From assembly GCA_001270045.2 (NCBI GenBank), contig DF970686.1, positions 310,001 to 374,000 of the forward strand: DNA of 64,000 nt. Reading direction: 5' to 3'. Shown piece by piece: positions 8,561-18,507 of this stretch. Under the pieces are notes generated by a model. The model searched no databases. It worked only from the letters and a program-made list of their open reading frames with translations, and was not told the origin of the DNA. Source of the stretch: Bacteroidales bacterium 6E (GTDB taxonomy: Bacteria; Bacteroidota; Bacteroidia; Bacteroidales; Prolixibacteraceae). The stretch's first letter is position 1; each line of letters begins with the position of its first letter. The position numbers and the translations under genes are program-made.

Positions 8561-9505
8561 GTGAGAGTATATAACGATTTAAAGAATATTTCAGTCAGCA
8601 AACCGGTAGTTACCATCGGAACATTCGATGGGGTGCACCTTGGGCACCATAAAGTACTTGACAAGTTGAAAGACATTGCTGGCGAAACCGGCGGAGAATC
8701 GGTAGTTTTTACCTTTTATCCACATCCCCGGCAGGTACTGACGCCCGACGAACACAACCTCAGGCTTTTAACAACCCTGGAAGAGAAGATTGAACTTCTT
8801 GATCAGGCAGGGATAGATCATCTTGTTATTTATCCCTTTACCCTTGAGTTCGCAAAATTGTCGTATTCCGAGTTTGTCAAATCCGTTCTAGTTGACCAAA
8901 TTCACACATCTACTTTGGTAGTGGGTTACGACCATAGGTTTGGCAAAAATCGTGAAGGTAGCTATGATGACCTTAAGAAATGTGCTGATCTATACGGATT
9001 TGATATCGTAAAGCTGGATGTACTGCTCGAGAATGAAGTGAATATCAGCTCAACCCGAATCCGAAATGCCCTGGAATCAGGTGATATCCGGCAGGCAACA
9101 CGCTACCTCGGTTACCACTATACCCTCCATGGCAGGGTGGTCGAGGGTCAGCAACTGGGCAGGACCATTGGTTTTCCCACGGCCAATATCGAATCTTCGG
9201 AAGTTCATAAACTCATTCCGGGATATGGGGTTTATGCGGTATTTGCCCTCATCGAAGGTGTCAGATATAAAGGCATGATGAATATAGGTACCCGTCCAAC
9301 ATTCAACAACAATGCCGATAAACGTAGCATTGAAGTCAACCTTTTTGATTTTGAGGGACATCTTTACGGATCCGGAATTACCCTGGTTTTTGTTGACAAG
9401 ATCAGGGATGAAAGGAAATTTCCAGATAAGGATGCACTGGTTCGGCAATTGTATCTCGACCGTGAACAGTCGAACCGTATACTAGATGCTGAACAGACGG
9501 CTTAA
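8561..9505 (+). CDS. ribF: Bifunctional riboflavin kinase/FAD synthetase
   Basis: It converts riboflavin to FMN and then FAD. The N-terminal FMN adenylyltransferase domain has GTFDGVHLGH (about 22-31) and ISSTRIRNAL. The C-terminal riboflavin kinase domain has GRTIGFPTANI and the NIGTRPTF motif. At 314 residues it is standard length. The start is GTG at 8561, giving MRVYNDL just before the first conserved strand. It converges with the next gene with a 4-bp overlap of the ends. ribD is at 12535, so two flavin-pathway genes lie near each other but not in one operon; no FMN riboswitch is seen at either. Confidence 0.95.
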   Translation: MRVYNDLKNISVSKPVVTIGTFDGVHLGHHKVLDKLKDIAGETGGESVVFTFYPHPRQVLTPDEHNLRLLTTLEEKIELLDQAGIDHLVIYPFTLEFAKLSYSEFVKSVLVDQIHTSTLVVGYDHRFGKNREGSYDDLKKCADLYGFDIVKLDVLLENEVNISSTRIRNALESGDIRQATRYLGYHYTLHGRVVEGQQLGRTIGFPTANIESSEVHKLIPGYGVYAVFALIEGVRYKGMMNIGTRPTFNNNADKRSIEVNLFDFEGHLYGSGITLVFVDKIRDERKFPDKDALVRQLYLDREQSNRILDAEQTA

Positions 9506-10563
9506 TTTCGGATCAGGTCGCAGGCTATGGGTAGGTGATCGCTATAGGGGACATCATAGACCTTAAAATTATAACTGCTGTAACTATCACTGTGGAGTAT
9601 GTAATCAATCCTGAAGGAAGGCAGCTTTCCAATGTATGTCCGACCAATCCCTCTGCCAGATTCAACAAACGAATCTGTAAGTTTTCCCCTGACTTTCTGG
9701 TAGGAATAGGAGGAAGGGGGATCGTTGAAATCTCCGCAAACAATGACCGGATGAGGTGAAGAGCTGATTTTTTCCTGAATGAGCCTTGCTTGTTTTGCCC
9801 GCATTTTTACCGCATCCCGGTATTTCATCCCCAGTTCCTTTACCTCTTCCAAATCTTTCTCGTCAGAAATCCGCTGCTTGCCGATAATTCGGTATTTATC
9901 GGGATCAATCCGGTACGACTGCAAATGGATGTTAAAGATTCGAATGGTATCATTGTTAGCCACCACATCGGTGCAAATGGCAATATTCCCTGAATTTTCG
10001 AACCGGATTTCCTGCATCTTTACGATAGGGAATCGGGTTAAAGTTACGGACCCTCCTGTTCCACTGGCCCTTGCATATTGGTAGTGTCGTATGTTAGGGA
10101 ATTCACTCTTGGCTGCCTGCAGGTTAAAAATATGATTGGATCGGAGTTTTACTTCCTGTAAACAAATGATGTCCGGTTCGGTCTCTTTCAGAAATCCTTT
10201 TATCAGGTCGGCAAGATCCTTCGAAGGATTTCGCCCGGTTCCCGTAAAGTGTTTCACATTATAGGATACTACCTTGATACCTTGTTCTTCGGTACTTTTT
10301 CCTGAAAGCTGAAAATATCTGGATGCAACATTGAATCCCAACAGGATTGTCAAAAATGACAGGAATATAAATTTGGGTTTTGTCAGAAGCCAGAAAATGA
10401 TCAGCAGAAAATTGATGAGAAGTATCCAGGGATAAGCCATTCCCGCAATTGAAATGAGCCAACCTTTATCAGGAGGGAAATAGAGAGATACATAGGAGGC
10501 TAAAAGTCCACCCATGGCTATAATGTTGATAAACAGCAATATGTATTTTACAAATTTTCTCAA
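9502..10563 (-). CDS. Membrane-anchored endonuclease/exonuclease/phosphatase-fold protein
   Basis: Three hydrophobic segments occupy about residues 7-95, followed by a complete EEP (DNase I-like) domain: VVSYNVKHF, ICLQEVK (metal-binding Glu), a CGDFNDPP motif and a C-terminal YSDHLPI (catalytic Asp-His). The fold is used by nucleases and by sphingomyelin, inositol-phosphate and other phosphodiesterases, and the substrate is not readable here. The membrane anchor suggests that the catalytic domain faces the periplasm. It may be last in a minus-strand operon with prmC and the DUF362 gene (81 bp downstream of the latter). Confidence 0.85.
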   Translation of the reverse strand: MRKFVKYILLFINIIAMGGLLASYVSLYFPPDKGWLISIAGMAYPWILLINFLLIIFWLLTKPKFIFLSFLTILLGFNVASRYFQLSGKSTEEQGIKVVSYNVKHFTGTGRNPSKDLADLIKGFLKETEPDIICLQEVKLRSNHIFNLQAAKSEFPNIRHYQYARASGTGGSVTLTRFPIVKMQEIRFENSGNIAICTDVVANNDTIRIFNIHLQSYRIDPDKYRIIGKQRISDEKDLEEVKELGMKYRDAVKMRAKQARLIQEKISSSPHPVIVCGDFNDPPSSYSYQKVRGKLTDSFVESGRGIGRTYIGKLPSFRIDYILHSDSYSSYNFKVYDVPYSDHLPIACDLIRN

Positions 10564-10644
10564 ATTCCTTGATATTTCCAGATGGAAGTGATGTGCAATT
10601 TAGCGAATTCACAACGAATTGAAATGGAGTGGCAAGACAATTCG

Positions 10645-11529
10645 TTACAGTTTTATAATCTGTTCAGGAAGAGGGTGTTCCCGGCCAAGGCCAGTTGAAA
10701 TGGCCTCCTTAAGGCCTGAAATGTCTGAGTTTTCCAAACCAAGCAGATATGCCGACGCCTGATCTGATAAAACCATGTCATCTGAAACGGATATGTACCT
10801 TAAATCATTGTGCTGAAGCAAAGACCCTGAAGGTTTGTTTTCAGGCCAGATTTCGGCTATGGTAAGCTGTGGTGCTTTATAATTAAGCAAGGAAGTTATA
10901 CACGCTTTTTGCCTGGTACCGTAGCACTGATCACGATTCCAAATCAGTCCCAGATAATTTTCCAAGGCTCCCCTGACCTGATTTTCCCGTGCCCAAGCGA
11001 CGACAGGCATATTGATGACGATGTCGGCATTGGCCAAGGCCTGGTGTACCAGAATAGTTTTGTCAGACATTGTTTCAGGCACCATATAATATCTGATGTC
11101 ATTGGCGGGGTAGACCCTTGCTGATGCATCTTTTGCAGCTCGTTCTATGCCACTGTTCTTATAAGTTTGTGTCCATTCGTCCCTGGTTTGGTCCAACACC
11201 GATACCTCCCTGGCGCCTGCCTTGTAGCACCATTCAATGATAATCTTCACCAGCATGGGATCGGAATTATATCCTGTACCTGGCCTGTGGTCAAATGCCA
11301 TGGTAGGTTTTACAAGGACTTTGGGCCTTCCTGAAATTATCCCCCGAATGCCTCCAACTGGGTGAATTGCCTTTTCAAGTGAACTTATCAGGTCTTTTTC
11401 CCTGGCGATCCATGACTTGCCTTCAAGTGATGGCATCCAACCTTTGTTTTCCGGAAAAATGCCTTGTATGGCCGTTGACGGAAAGATGGCTGGCAATGCA
11501 GCATATTTCAGGAAGTTGCGTCTTCTCAT
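10645..11529 (-). CDS. Tat-exported DUF362 domain protein
   Basis: The N-terminus has a twin-arginine signal (MRRRNFLKYAA, fitting RRxFLK) with a hydrophobic stretch, so export as a folded, possibly cofactor-bearing protein is likely. The mature part contains the DUF362 pattern (VLVKPTMAFDHRPGTGYNSD, then an alpha/beta region with AREVSVLDQT, and VINMPVVAW). No ferredoxin cysteine cluster, as found in some DUF362 proteins, is present. Its function is unknown. It lies 24 bp downstream of prmC on the same strand. TatC is encoded at 177-1007. Confidence 0.8.
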   Translation of the reverse strand: MRRRNFLKYAALPAIFPSTAIQGIFPENKGWMPSLEGKSWIAREKDLISSLEKAIHPVGGIRGIISGRPKVLVKPTMAFDHRPGTGYNSDPMLVKIIIEWCYKAGAREVSVLDQTRDEWTQTYKNSGIERAAKDASARVYPANDIRYYMVPETMSDKTILVHQALANADIVINMPVVAWARENQVRGALENYLGLIWNRDQCYGTRQKACITSLLNYKAPQLTIAEIWPENKPSGSLLQHNDLRYISVSDDMVLSDQASAYLLGLENSDISGLKEAISTGLGREHPLPEQIIKL

Positions 11530-11553
11530 GTTTCAGCTATTTAATGTTTGGAT

Positions 11554-12393
11554 TCAGATTCTGGCCCTGACCATCCGGTCTTTGCCTTGCAGGTCTTTCC
11601 TGGTTTCGACCTGTTCAAAACCTTTTGATGTTAAAAGCTCTGCCGTTTCGGTTCCAAATAATTCATTGATTTCAAGGTAGAGCCATCCGCCCCGTGAGCC
11701 CGATCTTTTGGCAAAGTCGGCAATTACCTCATAAAATATAAGCGGCTGTTCATCACTTACATAGAGGGCAAGATCGGGTTCAAATCTGGTCACGTTATCG
11801 GCCATCCATTTTTTTTCCGACACCCTGACATAAGGTGGATTGCTGACAATGAGATCTGGTTTAACAGGCAATGATAATCCGCTGGTATTGAGTATGTCAG
11901 CTTGAAAAAACTCAATATACATATTGTTTATCCTTGCATTTTCACGGGCGGTATTAAGTGCTGCCGGTGAAATGTCACAGGCATGGACAGATGAATTCTT
12001 CAATCTGTTTTTCAAGGAAATGGCGATACATCCGCTGCCGGTTCCAATATCCAGGATCTGATGGAAATTTTGCCCTGATTCCAATATCCAGCTGATTAGT
12101 TCCTCTGTTTCGGGTCTTGGAATCAGTACATCAGGATTTACCTTGAAATTCAGGCCGAAAAATTCAGTTTCACCCAAAATATATTGAATAGGTTCTGAAT
12201 TTTTTAGACGCTTTGTGATTTCAAACACGGTTTCCTTTTCCTGAGGGGATAGGCTTTCATCCTGCTTCAGGACCAGATCCGTCAGGGAATAGTTTTTCAG
12301 GTGTTTAAAGATCAGGCGAACGATTCCTTCTGTTTCTTCAGGCGAACAAACAGTGTTTAATTCCTTCCGGATATATTGAATTGTCGGCTGCAT
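11554..12393 (-). CDS. prmC: Peptide chain release factor N5-glutamine methyltransferase
   Basis: PrmC methylates the GGQ glutamine of RF1 and RF2. It has an N-terminal helical substrate-binding domain and a SAM-binding Rossmann fold (LDIGTGSGCIAISL), then the catalytic NPPY motif (VSNPPYV). The frame is open back to an ATG at 12453, but a promoter element (12408-12415) lies inside that extension and family proteins begin near MQPTIQYIRKEL, so I choose ATG 12393 (279 residues). It heads a minus-strand operon with the DUF362 gene, divergent from ribD. Confidence 0.92.
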   Translation of the reverse strand: MQPTIQYIRKELNTVCSPEETEGIVRLIFKHLKNYSLTDLVLKQDESLSPQEKETVFEITKRLKNSEPIQYILGETEFFGLNFKVNPDVLIPRPETEELISWILESGQNFHQILDIGTGSGCIAISLKNRLKNSSVHACDISPAALNTARENARINNMYIEFFQADILNTSGLSLPVKPDLIVSNPPYVRVSEKKWMADNVTRFEPDLALYVSDEQPLIFYEVIADFAKRSGSRGGWLYLEINELFGTETAELLTSKGFEQVETRKDLQGKDRMVRARI

Positions 12394-12407
12394 TGTGTTA
12401 TTTTTGG

Positions 12408-12415
12408 CAAAGTTA
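12408..12415 (-). promoter_or_regulatory. -7 promoter element for prmC
   Basis: On the minus strand the bases read TAACTTTG, matching TAnnTTTG, 14 bp before the prmC ATG. It supports the shorter prmC start. No convincing -33 element was found. Confidence 0.5.
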
Positions 12416-12534
12416 CTTTTTTGAGTGATATCGTCCTTCGAAGTTGGGGTCATTGCCTATATGATACTTTATCAGGATTTTTAGGGCAGGCTTAACGGCG
12501 TGAGGCAACATCAGTCATTAATACCTGAATTAGG

Positions 12535-13611
12535 ATGCCCTCCATGTTTGATAATGAGATGGACAAGCACCGATTGTACATGAACCGGTGCATCGAACTG
12601 GCCACGCTGGGTTCGGGAACCACCGCGCCAAATCCAATGGTGGGTTGCGTTATTGTCCGTAACGGTAAAATCATTGGAGAGGGTTACCACATTCAACATG
12701 GTGGCCCGCATGCCGAGGTGAATGCCATCAATTCCGTCAGGGATAAGGAATGGTTGAAAGAGAGTACCCTGTATGTTTCCTTGGAGCCCTGCGCCCATTA
12801 CGGCAAGACTCCACCATGCAGTGACCTGATTATCCGTATGGGAATACCCCGGGTGGTCATTGGGACCTCGGATCCATTTGCCGAAGTCTCGGGAAGAGGT
12901 ATCGAAAAACTTAAAAAGAGCGGTGTCGATGTATTAACAGGTCTTCTTGGAGCAGAATGCAGATGGTTGAACCGTAGGTTCTTCACTTTTCATGAGAAGA
13001 AAAGGCCCTACGTCATCCTGAAATGGGCTCAAAGTGCCGATGGCTTTATGGCACCTGATAAAAACCGGAAAGAAAGACAACCGGTCTGGATTACCAATGA
13101 ATTGTCAAGGCAATTTGTGCACAAATGCAGGTCCGAAGAAGCATCAATCCTTGTCGGAACCCAAACGGCCATTGAAGATAATCCAACCCTTACCGTCAGG
13201 GACTGGGCTGGTCAATCTCCCTTGCGGCTCGTGATCGACAGAAAAGGGATGATTCCTGAAAATTCCCATCTTCTAGATGGATCGAAGGAGACTGTCGTTT
13301 TTACGGAAAAGGATGGCGCTTCTAAAAACCTGATTACATATATCACGCTCGATTTCAAATTGAATATCCTGCCACATATCCTGCAATATCTTTATCAGAG
13401 GGAAATTCTCTCGGTCTATATCGAAGGGGGTGCAAAAACACTGGAACATTTTATCGAACAGGGTATCTGGGATGAGGCCCACCTTTTTTTCGGTCCCGGA
13501 TTTATGGGTTCCGGTGTCCGTTCACCTGAAATTAGCGGTATAGTCATGTCAAATGAGGTTTTTGATGATGACAGGTTGATAGTTCTTCTTAACGGATCCC
13601 TAAATCATTAA
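12535..13611 (+). CDS. ribD: Bifunctional deaminase/reductase of riboflavin synthesis
   Basis: RibD deaminates the GTP cyclohydrolase II product and then reduces the ribosyl chain. The N-terminal zinc deaminase has H59-A-E61 and PCAHYGKTPPC with C86 and C95. The C-terminal reductase domain (about 150-358) contains the RPYVILKWAQSADG start and a late IEGGAKTLEHF motif. With ATG 12535 the protein is 358 residues; ATGs at 12544 and 12559 are also possible because family homology begins around residue 11. It is a single gene, convergent with the small lipoprotein gene (4-bp overlap). Confidence 0.94.
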   Translation: MPSMFDNEMDKHRLYMNRCIELATLGSGTTAPNPMVGCVIVRNGKIIGEGYHIQHGGPHAEVNAINSVRDKEWLKESTLYVSLEPCAHYGKTPPCSDLIIRMGIPRVVIGTSDPFAEVSGRGIEKLKKSGVDVLTGLLGAECRWLNRRFFTFHEKKRPYVILKWAQSADGFMAPDKNRKERQPVWITNELSRQFVHKCRSEEASILVGTQTAIEDNPTLTVRDWAGQSPLRLVIDRKGMIPENSHLLDGSKETVVFTEKDGASKNLITYITLDFKLNILPHILQYLYQREILSVYIEGGAKTLEHFIEQGIWDEAHLFFGPGFMGSGVRSPEISGIVMSNEVFDDDRLIVLLNGSLNH

Positions 13612-14021
13612 TCCTGTCTTCGGATACCTTCAGGAAGGATCGCAATTCCTAGCTTCAGCTCAACATACCTGAAATACCAGTAAAGCCTGTGGTTCAATTC
13701 CAGCCCATAGTCAACATGAAACTGGTAATCGATGTAGGTGTCACAGCAGCGATTTCCCCTACCACTCATGTATCGTGAATTCCATGCGGATACATACTGC
13801 CGGTTCCAGGTTTCAAGATAGGATTGGGAATGGAACCATACCGGTTTACTGTGTGTCACGAACCACGTTTCAAAACCGGGATCGATAATCACCAGTTCAT
13901 ATTGCAGTGAGTCTTCGCTCGCAATCTTTTCGTTTTCTATCGAGACCCTGGTGGATTCACGAATTCCTGTACAAGCCCCAAAGGCCAACAGACAGATAAT
14001 AAGAAAGATATGTGTTTTCAT
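13608..14021 (-). CDS. Small putative lipoprotein, DUF6146-like
   Basis: A 137-residue protein with a lipoprotein signal (LLAFGAC, C17), then a compact region rich in aromatic residues: IIDPGFETWFVTHSKP, YLETWNRQYVSAWN and HRLYWYFRYVELKLG. This pattern resembles a family found widely in Bacteroidota (DUF6146, from memory). The function is unknown. Mature-domain cysteines C91 and C92 are adjacent. It is transcribed alone, convergent with ribD and divergent from the cardiolipin synthase gene. Confidence 0.7.
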   Translation of the reverse strand: MKTHIFLIICLLAFGACTGIRESTRVSIENEKIASEDSLQYELVIIDPGFETWFVTHSKPVWFHSQSYLETWNRQYVSAWNSRYMSGRGNRCCDTYIDYQFHVDYGLELNHRLYWYFRYVELKLGIAILPEGIRRQD

Positions 14022-14161
14022 GGCAGTTGTATTCTGTTCTTGTTTGTATACGAATATCAGACGGAGATGTTTTCCGATGAATTATAATATCATAATTTTA
14101 TAGAGAACTAGGTTTTGGTGCTTTTGATTTTTAAATTTACCTTCTGAAATAACTCAGTTTC

Positions 14162-15628
14162 ATGTGGTTTGACTGGAATTTTCAAAACCTGTCCGTTTGG
14201 GAAGTATTATCCATGATTTTCCTGATCACAAGCATAGCCATTGCGATCATTGTAGTCCTGGAGAAGCGGTCACCCTTTAAGACGGCTGCATGGATCATGG
14301 TGCTGGTACTTCTGCCCGTGATCGGCCTGGTCTTTTATCTGGTGTTTGGCCAGGAATACAGGAAGAAAAAGATCTTTTCGCGCAAGGGCTTGAAAGCCCT
14401 TGGAAAATACAGAAACCTAACCAACAGACAATTAAGAAATCTTCAGCAAAAAGAATTCCAGCTACCTCCAGAACTCGAGAATTACAGGAAACTCATATCC
14501 CTGTTGTTGAATAATTCTCACGCCAGCCTTACCTCCGGAAACAACGTGAAGATCCTGAATAACGGTAAGAAGGCCATCGATGCGATTTTTGCGGCATTGG
14601 AAAGGGCCCGGCATCATATTCATCTTGAGTATTACATTATTGAAGATGACGATACAGGAAACAGTTTAAAAGAGATCCTGATCAGAAAGCGAAAGGAAGG
14701 GGTTGAAGTCAGGGTAATTATCGACGATGTCGGGAGCTGGAGCCTGGGAAAGAGATACATCAATGATCTGAAAGAGAACGGAGTCGAAATCTATCCGTTC
14801 ATGGAAGTCAGGTTTCCTCGCCTTACCGGGAAGGTCAATTACAGAAACCACAGAAAGATCGTTGTCGTGGATGGAGACACGGGTTTTACCGGTGGTATCA
14901 ACTTTGCCGACAGGTATATCTTTGGAAATGAAAAGGTTGGTTTCTGGCGCGACACCAACATACAAATCGAAGGGAATGCAGTTGCATTTCTTCAAGTAGT
15001 TTTCGCTGCCGATTGGTTTTTTGTCAAGGGTGAAAACCTGGTTGGCAGAGACTATTTCAGGCCGTTTACCGATGATCCAGGGATTCCGGTCCAGATCAGT
15101 GCCAGTGGTCCCGATTCAGACTGGGACAGCATTGCCCAGGCTTTTTTTACGGCAATCACCTGTGCCCGCCGTGAAATAACCATTGTAACGCCTTATCTGA
15201 TGCCCACGCCTTCGCTCCTGACAGCTCTAAAAACCGCTGCCCTGGGAGGAATCGACGTTCGGATCATCATACCCGGCAAGCCCGACGCCCTTTTACCAAA
15301 GTGGGTATCCAATTCGTATATCGATGAATTGCTGGAAGCTGGTGTAAGAATTTATTTCTACCAGAAAGGATTTATACACAGTAAGATTCTTCTTGTCGAT
15401 GGTTCTTTTGTGTCGGTGGGTACCACAAATTTCGACTTCCGCAGTTTGGAAACGAACTTTGAGGTAAACGCATTTATTTACAGCGAACAATTTGCACGGC
15501 AGTTGGGTGCCTATGTAAAAGTTGACATGCGAAACAGCCGGGAAATCCTGTTGAGTGAATGGCGGAAGCGTCCCTGGTATGATAAGTCCCGGGAATCCCT
15601 GGCATACCTCATCAGTCCATTATTTTAA
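14162..15628 (+). CDS. cls: Cardiolipin synthase (phospholipase D family)
   Basis: It condenses two phosphatidylglycerols into cardiolipin at the inner membrane. Two N-terminal membrane segments (about 12-33 and 40-62, PLDc_N type) precede two HKD motifs: H230, K232, D237 in NHRKIVVVDGD, and H406, K408, D413 in IHSKILLVDGS. At 488 residues it matches ClsA-type synthases. It is monocistronic in context. Confidence 0.94.
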   Translation: MWFDWNFQNLSVWEVLSMIFLITSIAIAIIVVLEKRSPFKTAAWIMVLVLLPVIGLVFYLVFGQEYRKKKIFSRKGLKALGKYRNLTNRQLRNLQQKEFQLPPELENYRKLISLLLNNSHASLTSGNNVKILNNGKKAIDAIFAALERARHHIHLEYYIIEDDDTGNSLKEILIRKRKEGVEVRVIIDDVGSWSLGKRYINDLKENGVEIYPFMEVRFPRLTGKVNYRNHRKIVVVDGDTGFTGGINFADRYIFGNEKVGFWRDTNIQIEGNAVAFLQVVFAADWFFVKGENLVGRDYFRPFTDDPGIPVQISASGPDSDWDSIAQAFFTAITCARREITIVTPYLMPTPSLLTALKTAALGGIDVRIIIPGKPDALLPKWVSNSYIDELLEAGVRIYFYQKGFIHSKILLVDGSFVSVGTTNFDFRSLETNFEVNAFIYSEQFARQLGAYVKVDMRNSREILLSEWRKRPWYDKSRESLAYLISPLF

Positions 15629-15713
15629 TATTCGGTATTCCGACATCCTGTTTACCAATTAATTTGTTTTATTTGGGTCGGATTGTTTTCCGTTGATCTA
15701 ATTCTGAAATTTA

Positions 15714-18200
15714 ATGCATTTAAGAAAGATAATGTTGGTGGTGGCGGTTTTGATGTCACTATCAGGAACGTCACAGAAACTGTGGCAAAAGTCACCATTA
15801 CAAGCAGAACCGCCGGTTTGTTATGCTTCGGGACAGGTTGAAAAGTCGTACATTCCACCACCACGGGAGTTTCTGGAAAAGCTTAAATCTGCCGGTTCAG
15901 GGGCCGACATGGTCGTTAACTACATTGGATTTCCCGACAGTGTCAAAAATGCCTTTGAATATGCTATATCCATCTGGGAATCATTGTTGAGTTCACCTGT
16001 CCCCATTTATATTGAAGCCAGGTGGCAGTCATTAGGCAGCAATACACTGGCCAGCTGCGGCCCTTCAGATTATTTTGTTGATTTTGACAATGCTCCTGTC
16101 CCGGGTACATACTATCCCGTTGCATTGGTGGAAAAATTAATGGAAAAGCAGTTGACAGGTCCGGGAAATCCGGATATGGTTGCCCGATTTAATTCATCCA
16201 TTCCCTGGTATACGGGAACTGATGGCAAGACTCCGGTCAATAAATATGATTTTGTATCGACTGTTCTGCATGAAATCGCACACGGTCTTGGGTTTACAGG
16301 GTTCTTTTATGTGGATGCGGATGCTTCGCGGGGTTACCTGGGTTACCAGGATGGCAGTCCGGCCATTTATGACATATTTGTCGAGGATTCCCAAAGAAGA
16401 CACCTAGATGATATATCTGTCTATGGCAATCCCTCCTCTGAGTTATTTAAGGCTTTGACTTCCGGACAGGTCTATACTGGCAGTCCATTGGCCGTTAAGG
16501 GTTACAATAACAACAGGCCCCCTTTGTATGCCCCAAATCCTTTTAATGATGGTTCCAGTATCTATCATTTAAACTCTTCTACTTTTCCTTATGGGAATGC
16601 AAACTCCCTGATGAGCCATAGCGCCGGTATGGGAGAGGCCATACATTCGCCTGGTCCGATCACGCTGGGAATTCTATACGACATGGGTTGGAAGCATTTG
16701 TTTTTCCGATATGAACCGGTCAAGGACATGGAGGTTCTGAATGGACCCATCGAGTTTAAAGTGGCCGTCGACAGTGATTTCAGTTTCGACACAACCGGAT
16801 TCAGGCTGGTATATTCATACGATAACTTTGCCCAGCATCGTGACTCGGTATTCTTTGGATATGATGCAGTAAGGGATTCATTTTCAACGTCATTCCGTCC
16901 GGGGTTTGATGAAGGGGCATTTCAGTATTACCTTACATTAAATGATAAGGATGGCCGTGTTTTCAGATGGCCGGTCAGTCCTTCGGAGACATTTTCCACC
17001 TTTATTGGAACCGACGAGCAGAAACCTGTCATTGGCCATACCCCACCCACATTTTTGTTGTCGACCATTCAAAATTTTAAGTTAGAGGCCACTGTTACCG
17101 ATAATCTGGCAGTAGATACAGTTTTTGTAAAGTATTCGATCAATTCGGGAGCAGAGCAAAGTCTTACTTTGGAAAAAAGTGGAAAAGATCTGTATGAGGC
17201 CTTGATTCCCGTGAAGGAAACATTACTGGGACAAGGAGGTGTAATTTCATACCAAATAGTGGCTGTGGACAGGTCTTTAGGCAAGAATACCTCTGTTTTT
17301 CCCGAAAGCGGCATGATTGAGTTAAAAGTCGAAGAAATATATGGTCCGGTTCCGGGATATTTCACCGATTTCAATACGATCAACCTTGATTTTATCACAG
17401 GTGACTTTGCCATTGCACAGCGAAGGGGATTTCTGAATCCTGCGCTTTTCAGTCCCAATCCCTATCCCAGTCCGATGGTTGATGACGGTTTTTTCAACTT
17501 TTCTGCCATGCTCAGGTATCCGATAGTGGTCAGGGACCAGGGGACACTCTCTTTTGATGAGGTGGTTCTGGTAGAACCGGGAGAAACAGGTGCAGTGTAT
17601 GGGGATGACGAATTCTGGGATTATGTGATTGTGGAGGGCAGTGGTGACTTTGGTGAAACCTGGTTGCCACTGGCTGATGGGTATGATTCGGGTGACAAGC
17701 CTGCATGGCTGACTGCCTATTACCGTAATACTTCAGGACAGAATTCGACCACGATAGGTAGTCCTGATCTTTTTATCAATAGGAGTATCTCACTGACTTC
17801 AAATGGTAATTTCTCTGATGGTGATACCATTCTGGTTCGTTTCAGGCTTTTTTCTGATCCTTATGCCAATGGTTGGGGATGGGCCATTGATAATCTGAGG
17901 ATTCAGCAAACAGTAAGTAACAGATTGGTGAATTCACTCTCTCCAGGACACATATCGTTATGGCCGAATCCATTTTCAACGTCAATAAAATGGCAATATA
18001 CCGGTTTGGAACAACAAACGGATCTGACATTTGAAATCATTGACCTGACTGGACGTGTTGTCAAAAGCCATTCAGTAAGTCAGGTTTTCAATGGACAAGC
18101 TGATGAGATTCCGGTTTCGGATTTACCCACAGGCGTATTTATCGCAATAGTCCGTTCGGGTCATCAGCCTATTTTAAGGACAAAACTTGTCAAAAGATGA
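15714..18200 (+). CDS. T9SS-exported zinc metallopeptidase-like protein
   Basis: An 828-residue secreted protein with a signal peptide at residues 1-20, a metallopeptidase-like region with H186-E187-xx-H190-GLGF, and downstream a PYGNANSLMSHS stretch that may be the Met-turn. Beta-rich and jelly-roll-like regions follow (about 340-740). The C-terminal type IX sorting domain (about 752-828) begins with LWPNPFSTS and ends with a basic KLVKR. A canonical metzincin would have His or Asp at position 196, where this protein has Gly, so the third zinc ligand is uncertain. Surface attachment or release through T9SS is inferred from the sorting domain. Confidence 0.82.
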   Translation: MHLRKIMLVVAVLMSLSGTSQKLWQKSPLQAEPPVCYASGQVEKSYIPPPREFLEKLKSAGSGADMVVNYIGFPDSVKNAFEYAISIWESLLSSPVPIYIEARWQSLGSNTLASCGPSDYFVDFDNAPVPGTYYPVALVEKLMEKQLTGPGNPDMVARFNSSIPWYTGTDGKTPVNKYDFVSTVLHEIAHGLGFTGFFYVDADASRGYLGYQDGSPAIYDIFVEDSQRRHLDDISVYGNPSSELFKALTSGQVYTGSPLAVKGYNNNRPPLYAPNPFNDGSSIYHLNSSTFPYGNANSLMSHSAGMGEAIHSPGPITLGILYDMGWKHLFFRYEPVKDMEVLNGPIEFKVAVDSDFSFDTTGFRLVYSYDNFAQHRDSVFFGYDAVRDSFSTSFRPGFDEGAFQYYLTLNDKDGRVFRWPVSPSETFSTFIGTDEQKPVIGHTPPTFLLSTIQNFKLEATVTDNLAVDTVFVKYSINSGAEQSLTLEKSGKDLYEALIPVKETLLGQGGVISYQIVAVDRSLGKNTSVFPESGMIELKVEEIYGPVPGYFTDFNTINLDFITGDFAIAQRRGFLNPALFSPNPYPSPMVDDGFFNFSAMLRYPIVVRDQGTLSFDEVVLVEPGETGAVYGDDEFWDYVIVEGSGDFGETWLPLADGYDSGDKPAWLTAYYRNTSGQNSTTIGSPDLFINRSISLTSNGNFSDGDTILVRFRLFSDPYANGWGWAIDNLRIQQTVSNRLVNSLSPGHISLWPNPFSTSIKWQYTGLEQQTDLTFEIIDLTGRVVKSHSVSQVFNGQADEIPVSDLPTGVFIAIVRSGHQPILRTKLVKR

Positions 18201-18290
18201 TTAACCAGCCATTTTAGGGGTCTGGTCATAATTCATCGCCTCCATAAAAAGAATTGGTTCCACTAAGTGGTAAGAGAGAATTTGATGTAT

Positions 18291-18331
18291 AAGCTCCTGA
18301 TTATTAAAATAATCAGGAGCTTAGATTTTTT
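18291..18331 (+). terminator. Strong terminator after the metallopeptidase gene
   Basis: A perfect 15-bp inverted repeat, 18291-18305 with 18308-18322, separated formally by only two bases (in RNA the loop would open to about six), followed by TTTTTT at 18326-18331. It lies about 90 bp after the metallopeptidase stop. Confidence 0.85.
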
Positions 18332-18507
18332 ATCAGCCTGATACAATTTGCACCTCAAAACTATAAGGCTGTATCAAGCACGATGAAGTCTTAAAATTTC
18401 ATTAGATGTTAGTGAGGAACATTAATTATCCCCAAAACAGACTTTATTCAACACTTAACCACATCCCGACCAACTTAACACCATTTACATACAATTAGCG
18501 TACAAAT

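Noticed and set aside
12394-12453. ATG 12453 as prmC start
   Set aside because: A -7 element lies between it and ATG 12393, and the extra residues have no family counterpart.
18291-18322. Insertion-sequence end or attachment site
   Set aside because: The 15-bp inverted repeat has a T run after it and no transposase, target duplication or integrase nearby; it is a terminator.
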